From Protostelium mycophagum (Eukaryota; Evosea; Variosea; Protosteliida; Protosteliaceae), in NCBI GenBank assembly GCA_002081555.1, contig MZNV01001435.1, positions 1 to 36,465 of the forward strand: a stretch of 36,465 nucleotides of DNA, given 5' to 3'. Shown here piece by piece: positions 20,573 to 31,356 of this stretch; positions within the stretch are counted from its first letter, which is position 1, and each line of letters begins with the position of its first letter. A program made the position numbers and the translations under genes. A model generated the notes under the pieces. That model saw only the letters and a program-made list of their open reading frames with translations. It was not told the DNA's origin and searched no databases.

Positions 20573-22634
20573 ATGACGGAGGCCGATCTGCAAGGACTTC
20601 AAGTCAAAGAAGTTGAAGGAAAGACCTTTTTCGTGACAGGGGGTTGTGGTTATTTTGGTAGTCGTCTTGTGGAATTACTTTTATATGGAGGAGCCAAGGT
20701 AATACTCGTTTAAACATCTCCACTGAAGAATTCAGACTGTGATCATCTTAGACCTGAGACCCACCTCTCTCGATAACATTGTGAGTTTGTCATCTCCACG
20801 TGTCCTTCTGACTCTATATAGAGACCTTCCCTGCGACAATTGTACAACGAGCGTGTCAAGATGAACAGCTGCGACATTAGAGAGTATGAACTGGTGAGTA
20901 CTTCGTATTTTTTCACCGCCAAATTGTTTTGTTATGTACGGCGACATCAGAAAGACCTCGTAAGTCTGAAACCCCATCACATAAGTCTCAAAATTGACAC
21001 TATAATGACATAAGCCATCATCATCTGTATCTGCAGGCAATACAAAATGAGAAAGACACCGTTCAATTATTCATCACCTAATTAGGTGAGCAATTGTGTT
21101 AAGGAGTGCAAAGTCGATGTGGTCTTCCACATAGCCTCCTTCGGCATGTCTGGTGCCGAGATGATGAATTTTTCTCTGACGAATCAAGTCAATGTGGGTG
21201 GCACAAAGAACATCATCAAGGTAAAGAATTCCCAGAAAAATTTTATTTATCAAACAGAATAAGGCACTGCAATTCTTACCGCGATCTGCGGTAACTAACG
21301 TGGAATTGATGTGAGATTAACGTGCGTGACGGACGAGACCTGCAGTGCCTTGAATGTCAAAAATGATACGAAAATTATGTGAAAATTCACTGAAATTTCA
21401 AAGTTGTGCCTGGAGCATGAAATTCCACATATTGTGTACACCAGTACTTACAACGTTATTTTTGGGGGTCAAAACCTCACCTTCAAAGGTGTAAATTGAT
21501 GACGTCATCAACATATTGACTCGTTGTAGACGAGACGGAACCTTACTTCCCCGTGGAAAAACATAACGATGAATATTCCAGGACGAAAGCCATCGCAGAG
21601 AAAATCATACTCGAAAACAACGGCACGAAATTTGTGTCCGGCAAGGGGACCCTCACTACGTGCGCTCTGAGGTGTGTACATCCTTATATTTATTTTTATT
21701 TTGCAAAGAAATGAAATGTGCAGGTCTGCCGCGATTTACGGAGAAAAGGAAGAGCGCCATTTTCCCAGAATCGTCAAGTACATGAATGCGGGTACGAAAT
21801 TTCCAAGATATTTCGTAGTTGTCTCGTTGTAGATCTGATCGTAATATTAGGGTTGTTCCAAGCCACGATGGGAGACCCCAAATCCCTCGTGGAATATGTC
21901 TACGTCGACAACCTCGCTTTTGCACATCTCCTCGCTGCCGGAAAATTAATGGGTGAATATTCGATCCCTCGTTGTAGATGAGATCATCTGAACTGTACAG
22001 AGGGCGGAAGTTCGAACCCTGCCGCTGGTCAACCTTTTTTCATTTCGGACCAGCACCCCATTAATAATTTCGAATTTTTGAGGCCCCTGTGCGAGGGTTT
22101 AGGGTTTAAGTATCCTCTCATCTCTCTTCCCGTTTGGGTCATGTTGATCATCGGATTCGTCATTGGTGTGTACACTTTATTGTCGACAGAGAAGTGTCGA
22201 CAAGCGGGTCTGACCATGTACAGAGAAGTTGCATAAGACGATAAATCCTTATTATAGATTTCAACCTTTCATGACGAGAACGGAAGTGTACAAAGTGGCC
22301 GTGACTCACTACTTCAATCCCAAAAAATCCCAAGAGGTGATCATCATCCAATGGTGCAAATCTTTATCATGATGGAGAAATTTCAACTTCTTTCGACACA
22401 TCATTGACATTAGGAAGAATCTGTCTTGGAGAATGTGATTTGAATCGATGATTGATGAACTTTTAGATATTGAAATATCGCCCTCCCGTGTCTTGGCGTG
22501 AAGGGCAGAAGAGACTCGTGGACTATTGGATCCAGCACGAGAAAGAGAGACGTCCGACTTCATATCCTCTATACCTCTATCTCATCCTGCCTCTAATGCT
22601 CCTGGTCATCTCTAAAATACTTGGCCTATATTAA
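20573..22634 (+). CDS. 3beta-hydroxysteroid dehydrogenase/SDR42E-type membrane protein
   Basis: NAD(P)-dependent extended short-chain dehydrogenase acting on sterols or related lipids, probably at the ER. Start MTEADLQGLQVKEV at 20573. Rossmann glycine motif FVTGGCGYFGSRLVE at about residues 20-34; DLRPTSLDN after the second strand; DVVFHIAS; YTSTYNVIFGGQ; catalytic Tyr-Lys in YSRTK (about 21,575-21,590); SAAIYGEKEERHFPR; YVYVDNLAFAHLLA; QPFFISDQHPINNF. Two hydrophobic segments follow (LISLPVWVMLIIGFVI near 22,120-22,165 and LYLILPLMLLVISKIL near 22,570-22,620), as in SDR42E1. About ten short exons; stop TAA 22632-22634, AATAAA 22636-22641. The intron at about 21,221-21,400 holds the 91-bp hairpin element. 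Confidence 0.9.
21261..21351. mobile_element. 91-bp MITE-like hairpin element
   Basis: Perfect 11-bp terminal inverted repeats (AAGGCACTGCA 21261-21271; TGCAGTGCCTT 21341-21351) flanked on both sides by GAAT (21257-21260 and 21352-21355), which looks like a 4-bp target-site duplication. The interior has GGTAACTAACGTGGAATT and ATTAACGTGCG. It has no coding capacity and sits in an intron of the dehydrogenase gene. A related partial copy is at 29006-29060. Likely a non-autonomous DNA transposon copy; the superfamily is unknown. Confidence 0.7.
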
Positions 22635-23269
22635 TAATAAAGAGGACGTGCAGTTGAAATATATACATCTAACTTCTCCAAGACGACAGAAGTGTCTTCG
22701 GCCACGCCGGGCGTCTTCTGTCTTCCTCCAAGATTTCTATATCTTGAGGATATCTATCTGCATATAGAATACTCACGCAGCGTATGTCTTTGCGCTCAGC
22801 ATCTTTATGTTGGCGAGTCTGTGAATAGGATGTCTCTCTCAATAGAGTTATTTCTGGCTCCTACCATTTTCAAGCAGAAATCGACCACAAACTTCATCGT
22901 CCTTACCAATCCTCCTGATGATGATGTCTGAAAATTTTCGAATTTTATTTGCACCTTTTCTGGTGTTCGTATCCCGTCTTGGAGAAGTGTTTCATTTAAA
23001 ATGCACACGGGACCCACAGTGTGCGAGGTAATGTCGTCGAGATTCAACAGAAGCTGTATACACAGTTTGCAGAGCGTTTCAAGACAAGACATCACTACCC
23101 AAGAGTATTTCAACGCGCGCCGAAATCATTCGGCACACTCCGCAGCAACACCCCGAGACAAGCATTTTACTGAAATATTTGCTTCAGCCCGTGACCTCTG
23201 TCCTCTTTCCAGTGATGTTTTCCCACCTCTACAATCAATTTTACTGAACGAGTTGACAACTCTTACTGT
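22635..23269. other. unresolved intergenic stretch
   Basis: No gene can be supported. A hairpin-capable pair GACAGAAG (22685-22692) and CTTCTGTC (22715-22722) lies just after the dehydrogenase polyadenylation signal. Open frames exist on both strands (plus 22692-22931 and 23001-23468; minus 22805-23113) but none shows a domain. A plus-strand stretch at 23051-23173 reads KLYTQFAERFKTRHHYPRVF to a TGA and could be an exon, but joining it to the ATG at 23001 would need an implausible 23-nt intron. Confidence 0.4.
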
Positions 23270-24255
23270 TCAATGCTGTCGCCAAGCTTGTGTGAATTCC
23301 GGAAAAGCGTCTGGTGCGTTGTGGTCGTTCAGCAAGTCTTCGACTTTGACTTTCTTTCTCTCTGACATCTTTGGTGGCGGCGAACTCGTCTCGGCAGGTT
23401 GTAATCGCTGCTGTACATATCAAATGATGATCATTTGCGAATGTCTCACCCTCAACTCCAACACTTGATCTTCCAAGAATTCGAGCAGGTCAGAGTGGTA
23501 ATATGGAGGTACAGTTTTGATCAGACCCATGATATGTGATGTCGTTCGATTCATGGAGAAATTTTCTTGTGGCGGTGACGACTCCTCGGCCTCGCCAGGT
23601 TTTCGTTTTGTATGCCTCCTGAGACGTTCTTGTGCAGCTTCGGTGTTGATGAACTGACTGATCTGCTCATGTCAATTTATGGCGAAAGAGACGTCAAAAG
23701 GACCTTCATGCATATTCTGAAAGACGGTGAGATGCCTTTGGCGAGTGTCTTTCCACTTCCTTCCAAGTGTAGTAATATGCAGTATAGTTTGTCATCTGGG
23801 CGGAACTCGAGGGCGTTTTGTGGTGGGAGTTTGAAGGACAGAGAAACCGGGTTGTTATTTACTGACATCAAAGGGAAACTGTGGAAATTATATCCCTTAC
23901 AGAATGCATCAAAGTCCAGGTGCTGTTGATGTTAACAATGGATTGTCTGCGATCCACGATGCAGTTGCATACCCGCAGTACTCGTATATCGCGGAGATAT
24001 TCCCTCTCCGCTATGGCGTTGCCTACTAAATAGCATTTCAGAGTGCCGTTTGACTGCACTTGGACGTATAGATGCTCTGGTATTCTTACACTTGGATATG
24101 CTTTCTTCACTTTGGCACCGATCTGGGCATCCTGGGATTGTTATGTGAGATCACGATTGCACTCTTACTTTTGGAGAGTTTTGGAGACACCTATTGAATA
24201 TCTGTTCTTCAGAGATGGACTCTACGTCCAAAGAGAAGAGTGCCTCCTCAGACAT
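23270..24255 (-). CDS. hypothetical multi-exon protein
   Basis: No family recognised. Coding character comes from long, protein-like exons with matching splice sites: MSEEALFSLDVESISEEQ (possible start 24255), VKKAYPSVRIPEHLYVQVQ and GNAIAEREYLRDIRVLR, intron, FPLMSVNNNPVSLSFKLPP and FRPDDKLYCILLHLEGSGK, intron, INTEAAQERLRRHTKRKPGE and YYHSDLLEFLEDQVLELR, intron, KMSERKKVKVEDLLNDHN ending ...FTQAWRQH, stop TGA 23272-23270. The first half looks beta-rich, the second is basic and probably disordered. The junction of the first two exons is not resolved (phase conflict), so further 5' exons are likely; an open minus stretch at about 24,545-24,376 (ILLEDELKTVPQHVPVV) may be one. Confidence 0.5.
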
Positions 24256-24628
24256 TGCAATGTTCCTGATTGCCAGTGGTTTGACAATTACTTCTTGTCA
24301 GTTTTCGCACTAAACAGAGTAGAAATCCACCCCCAGAGACCAAAGGAATAATCAACCTTTATGCTCTCGTTGAGGGATTATGTGTCTGCTGGCAGGTTTT
24401 CTTTGGAATACACCAATACAATAACTCGGCGCACCTTACGCCAATCCCAGAGGCGATGTTTTAGGCCGGTAAAATTCAAAAGAAGACGCCTTTGGTGATG
24501 AACGACAGGAACGTGCTGAGGGACTGTCTTGAGCTCGTCCTCTAAAAGAATCACACTGCCTCAGATACCGGAAGCGTAAGTGTGCGAGTCGCACCTTTTC
24601 GTGCTTGTGACTTTTTGCGATGGGAACT
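24256..24628. other. short region between two minus genes, possible 5' exon
   Basis: It holds the downstream side of CCZ1 and the upstream side of the hypothetical gene. A minus frame from about 24,545 to 24,376 is open and protein-like (ILLEDELKTVPQHVPVV, LLLNFTGLKHRLWDWRK) and ends near a possible 5' splice site, so it may be a 5' exon of the gene starting at 24255. Otherwise nothing recognisable. Confidence 0.3.
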
Positions 24629-27509
24629 TTATTGTGGTGGTTCTAGTCGATAAAGATGTTGTTGAAGTAAGTCTGGCTGAGCTTCCTCACTTGCTCTGGG
24701 TGAGATGTCAGTCGTGATATCGCGGCGGAATTTATTGTTTCGTATTTTCCGGGTCAATCTCGGAAAAACTAATTCCAGAAATCTCACAATTTTTGGCGCG
24801 AAGCGCCGCACGTGACACGCTCAAGAGTAAAGTTTGATTAAGACATACTCACCATTGATGTCGATGAGATGTGTGGAAGTGGCTCTCGCGTTGTCGAATA
24901 TCACAAAGAACTCCCGCTGCTCCGATTTTCTGCCGACGATCCATCTGTCGTCTGAAGTCCTGATGAGGACCTCGCTGATGTTGTCTGTGGACCTGAGAAT
25001 ATTCAGTGTCTAAGATCTTTGTTTCATTTGTGTTGACAAATACGCCAAATAGACACGAGCCATTCTGGCGTTCTACTATGTTCTCACAAGAAAACACTTG
25101 TCACAACTGTTTATCCATGACACACATTTTTGCAAGTCTTTATCTTACTATACAAACGGATTCTTTTGGTTGAAAAACAACCTTCATAAGACATCTCATC
25201 ACACCGAAATCACATGTTTGCATTGTGAAATCAGAATTGGATATGACAAAACAAACTACAATGTTTTCATCGTAATGAAAACTTCCAGAAAACATTCACG
25301 TTTTGTGGTGAATAAAACCAGAAGAAGCTCACTTTTCGAAATCAGAGTGGATCGTGTTGAGCAAGTTCATTGTATCTCTGGATATCATCGCACCCTTCTC
25401 CTTCAGAGACGTCTTAAGCGCCAGATTGATGTGGTTGAAATATATGTATCTGTACTCCTCCTCGAACCTGAAATTTCCGTGAGTTTTCTGCTCCATGAGA
25501 TTTCCGAGAAAATTCTGACCCTTGTCGACGGTTGTACAGATCTTCCAGTGTGGCAGAAAATGTCATCCTGTGTGAAATGAATTTTCCGAGATTCCGACAG
25601 AATTCCGAATCCAATTTGTCTTTTGTTGCAGACAAGTCACTGTTTACGTCCACCAGAAAACTGACAGTGATGTGTCCGATCTACAACCCGTCAGTTCTGT
25701 GATGATGTGTGATGACGTCATCACCTGGTATATGATGAGCGCGCTGGGGGTCAATTTTGGCCCGATGTGGATGAGGGGGATTGATTTCCCGTCTCCTGTC
25801 CTGAACTTTGTGAATAATAAAATAATAATATTAAATAATATTAAAATATAAAATAAAAACACGGTAATGACCGCGCGACTCACGTCAAGTTGTGGCCGCT
25901 CAGAGTGTGCTCCAGGAATTGAACGCTGGGCGAGGTCGTCTCCCGCTTTAGAGAAGAAATCGATTCTTTGTCTATGAGCTCGACTGTGTTATCGTCTGGT
26001 TCAGAATTGATCATGTCGTTCAGAGGGTCCTATCATATTTACAACGTTGTAGATTGTCAAGATATATTTTTATTTGCGGTGATATTTGGGTAGAACTTTG
26101 CAAAATAATTGTCGACGATGGATTAATTATTTTTCCGGCCGAAAAATCCAAGAAAATCATGTCTATGTCTATATTACATATTTTTCCATCTACACCTCTG
26201 TAAACACGGTTGTAGACTCACCTTCTTATTTTTGGCGGGAAGCAGATAAGCAATCATCCAATTGTATAATACTCGCATATCGTCCTGCTCTAGGCCGGAC
26301 CACACCAGGTGGTCATCGTGGAGGAAGAAGGTCTGTCTAATATTCGGGAACGTGTTCTCTACCAGATGGATAAAAGTCTGGATACTATCTTTATTTAGTT
26401 TGAAATAAATTCTCTGAACAGTAAATCGGTCGAAAATAAATAGGCCTGAATTTTTTTCCATTTTGAATTTTTATTTAAAAAATGGCTTGGCGTTGCCTCT
26501 TTGAAAAATCTTAAACAAAAAAATTATTTTTTATGATAAAAGATGAAATGAAGAAGATCATCTTCCATTACTTACCCGAGGTAGATATTGCGGTCGACGG
26601 GCAGAAAGTGTACACCTGAGAAACTCTTAGAAATTTCACTTCCTTTTCCGAGAATCCTCACCCTCCAATGTCGAGTAGAGATTGATCTGATCGAATCTGA
26701 TTGTGGGGATCAACAGATTTAAAAACTGTGACGCCCTCTTCTTGAGTTCTTCTTCGCTGAACTGCTGTGTCATAGACGTGAGCGTGCCGTTGAATAACTG
26801 GGAAAATCATTATCCATCTTCACAGATTGGACAGAGCGGAACTCTGAATAATGGATCGAAAATGGAGAAGTATTGATGATCTTGTTCAGAGGGAGTCTTA
26901 CCCGAAAGATCTGATAGCACCTGGAAAGAGTTGCTTTCAATGCGAGATCGTCGACTTCGTTCTCTTTGTACTCTGTGACAGATGATCCATCTTTCAATTT
27001 TGTCACTGTCGAGTTTGTGAATCTCTCAAAGACGTCAGTTGATAATCATTCTGCACAATTTTCACTCACCATCACCATCCAATAGCCAGGCTCGGGCTCT
27101 TTGACAACTGTCGTATGTTTTTCAAAGTGAACGACTTCACATGGTTGTTGTGGAGAGAATTTACTGTTGAAATCATCAGATTCTGACCTGATTATAATAA
27201 TTGTAATCTATATATTTATAAATATACTTCGTATCCGATCCATTGTTGGTTGTCGTGAAAATCTAAAGGAAATGGTCCATGAATGGTGAGGATTAAGTGA
27301 TCATCTTCAACAACAAATTAACACCTTGTGAAGTTGATCAGAGCTTCTGTGAGACCCAAATGCTTGGCTTGTTCCTCTTGAGCTTCTGTGGGTGGATAAT
27401 AATACAAGATCTTCTTGTATTCTTCTCCTTCTCTCGTGTCTTTTGGAGTGAACAGCAGAAAGTTCGAGAGTGTAGGAGGCTTTCTCACAGAAGATTTCGT
27501 GGCTATCAT
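24629..27509 (-). CDS. CCZ1: CCZ1 homologue (Mon1-Ccz1 Rab7 GEF subunit)
   Basis: Subunit of the Mon1-Ccz1 complex that activates Rab7 on late endosomes, vacuoles and autophagosomes. Start MIATKSSVRKPPTLSNF at 27509. The first longin domain shows FLLFTPKDTREGEEYKKIL and AKHLGLTEALINFTR; then FSPQQPCEVVHFEKHTTV and EPEPGYWMVM, then DGSSVTEYKENEVDDLALK and LSRCYQIFR. The most diagnostic piece, HLVWSGLEQDDMRVLYNWM, is near 26,330-26,265. The C-terminal part has FGVFVNTNETKILDT and, near 24,990-24,850, TSDDRWIVGRKSEQREFF then VIFDNARATSTHLIDING, matching the CCZ1 tail. The last exon is placed by phase and ends at TAA 24631-24629, overlapping AATAAA (24633-24628); an alternative frame stops near 24,745. 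About ten introns; several carry the repeat motifs described under findings. Confidence 0.85.
24795..24807. repeat. GC-rich palindromic hairpin GGCGCGAAGCGCC
   Basis: The exact reverse complement of 9743-9755 in the RasGEF intron, with similar flanks (CACAATT on one side, GCA on the other). It lies in the last CCZ1 intron. Probably the conserved core of a small dispersed repeat. Confidence 0.55.
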
Positions 27510-27581
27510 GATCTGTGAGCGAAAAATGTCAGATTTCCCGATCACTTTTTTGTTTATCACAACATCACCCAACACAGAGAT
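27510..27581. promoter_or_regulatory. 72-bp divergent promoter, CCZ1 and DNMT2
   Basis: Start codons of CCZ1 (minus, 27509) and DNMT2 (plus, 27582) are 72 bases apart, so core promoters and both 5' leaders must share this space. A run of T (27547-27552) and ATCAC repeats are present; no TATA box is seen. Confidence 0.5.
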
Positions 27582-29552
27582 ATGGAAGATCAATCACAGA
27601 GAATCAGAGTGTTAGAGTTTTATAGTGGCATCGGAGGGATGCACTTTGCATTATCGGCAGCACTTCCATCAGGTATTGACTCTTGGTTATTTCTCGGAAG
27701 TGAATGTAAATCTATGCAGAATCATACGAAGTGATTGCCGCGGTGGACATCAACTGTAACGCCAATTTGGTATATCATCACAATTTTCCCTCAGTGAAGC
27801 CAGTTTCGGTTAGTTTCCCATTGTCAGTTCCATCTCCATCATCATGATGTACATTGATGAAATGTTCAAGTCATCCATTTTCTCATGTACAATCCTTCAA
27901 GATTGAGCTCTGAGTTCTGACAGAAAAATCTCGACACGATCACTCCCAAAGTCATCGACTCCTGGAAGGCTGACCTCTGGACCATGGTCTCGATTGAATT
28001 CTCTGAAATATCACTGAAATCTCCAGTCGCCCCCCTGTCAGCCCTACACAAGGCAGGGAGCACAAAAAGGCGGGAAGGACAACCGCGCCGCGAGTTTCTT
28101 TAGTCTTATCGGAATGCTGCCGCATCTCACCAAACCGCCACAGTACATTTTGATTGAAAATGTCAAAGGCTTTGAGGTGAAAATTCCGCGAAAATTGAAA
28201 TACAAAATATTTACATATATGAAAATAATTTAATTTTTGCAAATAATTTTCGATTTACCAGCAATATCCCAATAAATCACGACTCATGTGTTATTATTAT
28301 AAAGAATCAATAGAATCTGACTATCATGAGGAATCCGATAGTCACGAATTTCTCATAAAACAATTGAAAGGATTGGGATATTTCATCACCGAATTTATGC
28401 TCAGCCCAACACAAATACGCACACCAAACCAGAGGCTTCGCTATTACCTCACTGTGAGTTTCTCTCTACAACGGCATCTACAACGATAAAATAACGGCTC
28501 ATCCTGGCTAGGCGAGGAAAACACCCTTCCCATTGCGTGAGGAGGGGATAATGTACACGATACCCGGACACCCTGACTGTTTGTCGACAGACAGGCCTGA
28601 CTGTCACGAGCTGAGAGATTTCTTGGAAGAAGTGGAAGAAGGCTCTAAGTATTTTGTCCCCTTGGAAACGGTCAAGAGATACGGCCTTCTCTATGGTGAG
28701 TTGTCATCTCATATGATCATCATCGAAATCATCTGAGGCTTGTAGACGTGGTCAACGTGGACTCGCGAAAGACAAATTGCTTCACAAAGAACTACAATCA
28801 GTTTGTAGAAGGGACCGGGAGTGTCCTCCAGACAAAGACAGGGGTGATTCTAATCCAAAAACTGTCATTTAAATGAGTCGCTTTGCACCGAGTTTCAAGC
28901 AGAGACCTGCAGAGTCCTACTCGCTCTCGGTAACATAACGTGACTTAATTTCGGAGTCACGGTAGCTTACCGTGTGGGAGTCGGACTCTGCAGGTCTTTA
29001 GTTTCAAGGCACTGCAATCTCTGACCGCGGTAATTGACGTGGAATTAACGTGCGGGCTGCTGGGTTTGGGCCGTGCAAGAGAAATTTGCTGTTTCTTTAC
29101 TGACTTGCGATATCTTCCTCATCTGCATGTGGAATAAAGGTACTGAATGATCACAGGAACGACCACCTTATGCCAACGGCGAAGCCATGGTCGGTTTGGG
29201 TGAGTCTCGTCGACACGATTGTAGAACTAGTTGTACAGTCGACAGATCTTTTCACGATCTTTTTATGGTGCACAGAGATGCACTGAGTCATGTTCTATCA
29301 CTGTATCTGTTCAATTCTCTGGCTCTGATATAGATGCAAGCCCCAGAAGAAGATGCAAATGGAAGGACAGAACTGATTTGAACAGGGATCAGATGGTTCA
29401 CACCGAAAGAGATCGCCAATTTGATGGGCTTCCCAGCGCACTTCAGCTTTCTACCGGAGATGGGACTCAAGAGTATGTACCGTCTCTTGGGGAACAGTTT
29501 GAATGTGGATGTCGTTGCCGAACTGATCAAATACCTGGTCGAGAAATCATAA
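27582..29552 (+). CDS. DNMT2: DNMT2-type tRNA (cytosine-38) methyltransferase
   Basis: Methylates cytosine 38 of tRNA(Asp) and related tRNAs from S-adenosylmethionine. Start [19 protein letters not shown] at 27582 (motif [13 protein letters not shown]). Then [36 protein letters not shown] (motif IV with the catalytic Cys, about 28,020-28,060; an intron falls between TM and SPP), [10 protein letters not shown] (motif VI), [15 protein letters not shown] (QxRxR motif VIII), the DNMT2 hallmark [16 protein letters not shown] (CFT) near 28,775-28,820, and the last exon [18 protein letters not shown] with [20 protein letters not shown]. Stop TAA 29550-29552. All key motifs intact, so it should be active. 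The intron after GSVLQTKT holds hairpin elements. Confidence 0.93.
28903..28997. mobile_element. hairpin element with 15-bp inverted arms (MITE-like)
   Basis: AGACCTGCAGAGTCC (28903-28917) is exactly inverted at 28983-28997, with imperfect extension inward. The interior contains CGGTAACATAACGTGAC and CGGTAGCTTACCGTG. AGACCTGCAG also occurs next to the right end of the 21261-21351 element, and AGTTTCAAG flanks this element on both sides (28891-28899, 29000-29008). It lies in a DNMT2 intron and has no coding capacity. Confidence 0.6.
29004..29060. mobile_element. partial copy of the 91-bp hairpin element
   Basis: CAAGGCACTGCAATCTCTGA followed by CCGCGGTAATTGACGTGG and AATTAACGTGCG parallels the left half of the 21261-21351 element in order, with small gaps. 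No right inverted end is found, so it is truncated. It abuts the hairpin at 28903-28997. Confidence 0.55.
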
Positions 29553-30123
29553 AGACAATGAACGATCAAGTTGACGAAGAAATGCAAGTTCTGAGACATA
29601 AGATGGATTCACAATTGTCAATGCTCGAAGGATTGTCCGCGACTTGATAACGGAAGAAGCTGCTTTGTGAGCTCCAACCACACATGTTCTCCGATCCTTT
29701 TTGTTCCTGTCCGAAGTTTTACTTTTTGAAAAGAAGATGTTCTTGATGAAAAAGTTTATGGAAGTGACTTTTTAGAAATCACAAAGAGAAAAACATTCAA
29801 CATTTCGGTACCGGCGAACGTCAAAAGGGACCATCTTTCAGGTTCATCACTGTCTTTGTATTGTTGCGACACAGTTCGACACACTACCAAAGAACATTAG
29901 ACTTCAATCTCTCACATTGCGAACTTTTAAAACCTCATTTTCTCGTCTTCATCCTCCAATCAAGACCTTCATCTCCGTCTGTCGCCACAGCAGAAACGAC
30001 ACTCACCATGCAGCGCACTGTGCCAACCGCTGTGTGGTTTTTATGCCGTTCTACAAAGGCTTTTTTTTGTTTTTTTTCCACAAAATCACACTTTCTTCAG
30101 AGGCAAACTTTCGGTTGGTTGTT
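29553..30123. other. intergenic region, nothing firm
   Basis: It contains the DNMT2 3' end (ATAAAG at the stop) and presumably the 5' leader of the next gene, with a T-rich run near 30,060-30,080 shortly before its ATG. Open frames here (such as 29861-30244) show no domain. No RNA gene was recognised. Confidence 0.5.
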
Positions 30124-31126
30124 ATGTCTGAAGAACAACCACAACAAGAACCAGAGCCCGAGCCACATGTCGAACACAATGACCAAGCCGACCAGCCAGA
30201 CCAACCGGATCAGGATGCCATCCTCTCTACATCAGAGACGATAAGCGAGCAAGGGACTCTCTCCTGCAATAAGTGTGGGAATCCAATACCCTGCGGACGT
30301 CCAGAGTGCGCCGAAGTGAACGAAGCGGAGAGGGTTAAGACACCTGGTTTTAAGAAGAGTGGAGAGCCGAGAAGAGTGGCTGCCTGTGGAGTATGCCACA
30401 AATCCAAGTTGGGACATGTGTGCTCTCATCAACAGTGCCCTGGACCAGAAGTCTGTCTTCGCAGCGATCTTCACAGAAGAAAATACTCGAAGGTATTTAA
30501 AATGTTGATGGTGATTTTCTTACATCTGTTAGAAGGGATCTTCTCACAATAACTCTTTTTCATCCAGCCAAGATTCTCAAGAATCCCCACCACAAGAGGC
30601 CAAGATACTCGCCACACCTGACAAAATGGCACTCAAGATGGAAGATCCCACTCGCGTTGCTGATCCGGTAAGAATACTGTTCCTTCTGTGACCATCGCAT
30701 GACATTATGAAGATGTACCCTCCCAATTATTCGTCTTACGGTGCATCCACTTTCACAGCACCTCCTAATGGTATTTACACTTCACCATGGTCACAAGACG
30801 CCCCCTTCAGCCCTGAGGATGAGGTATTTCATCTTTTTAATCATCATCTCTCGAAATGTTCACCATCGCAGGAACACTTCCATTTATTTAAGGAGAAGTT
30901 GAGCAGCCGCCGCTGCATGGGCAAACTACAAGACTTGTGGCTACAAGAATTCCAGATCCTGAACGATCTCCAGTTTGAGTTTTTGCCCAAGACGAAGATG
31001 TACAACTTCCTTCACAGACTCCGACAGGACTTTATCTGTGGTCCTGATCCGAGAGGCACAAAGAGGAAGAATGAGGGAGATGGCGAGACTGCAGCGACAC
31101 TCCCCGTCTTCCCGCACCCACAGTGA
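30124..31126 (+). CDS. cysteine-rich (putative zinc-binding) protein, unknown function
   Basis: Start MSEEQPQQEPEPEPH at 30124. Acidic, Pro/Gln-rich head of about 40 residues with DQPDQPDQ. A Cys-rich region follows with CNKCGNPIPCGRPEC, then CGVCHKSKLGHVCSHQQC and PGPEVC, suggesting two zinc-binding clusters that begin with a CxxC pair. A basic stretch (LHRRKYSK) ends exon 1. Exon 2 is Ser-rich and disordered (SSHNNSFSSSQDSQ). Exon 3 is Tyr/Pro/Ser-rich (MYPPNYSSYGASTFT). Exon 4 is helical (HLFKEKLSSRRCMGKLQDLW, NDLQFEFLPKTKMYNFLHRL) and ends in TGA 31124-31126. The layout suggests a nuclear regulatory protein, but I do not recognise the family. Confidence 0.7.
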
Positions 31127-31356
31127 TCGACTACCAAGCAAACATTGCCAAGAAATAATTATTGATGTACGAAAGATAAAATGAAAAGATGAATCTCCAT
31201 CATTTCGATCTCGTCGAGTGATGCATTGTCTGGCTGCATCGGCGAGTTTTCTGGCAGGGAAGCTGGAGAAGCTTTATTTGACAGGTCTAAAGGGGTTGTA
31301 GTTTCTGTCCAGCAAAACCGGTTGTCATAAATCTGTGTTGTTTTGTGGATAAAGAC

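Noticed and set aside
22005-22025. tRNA-like B-box (GTTCGAACCC)
   Set aside because: It lies within a dehydrogenase exon, and no cloverleaf or A box surrounds it.
23001-23468. 155-codon plus ORF, or a 23-nt-intron gene with an L17-like end
   Set aside because: Overlaps the better-supported minus gene; the intron would be far shorter than any other here and the ribosomal-protein likeness is weak.
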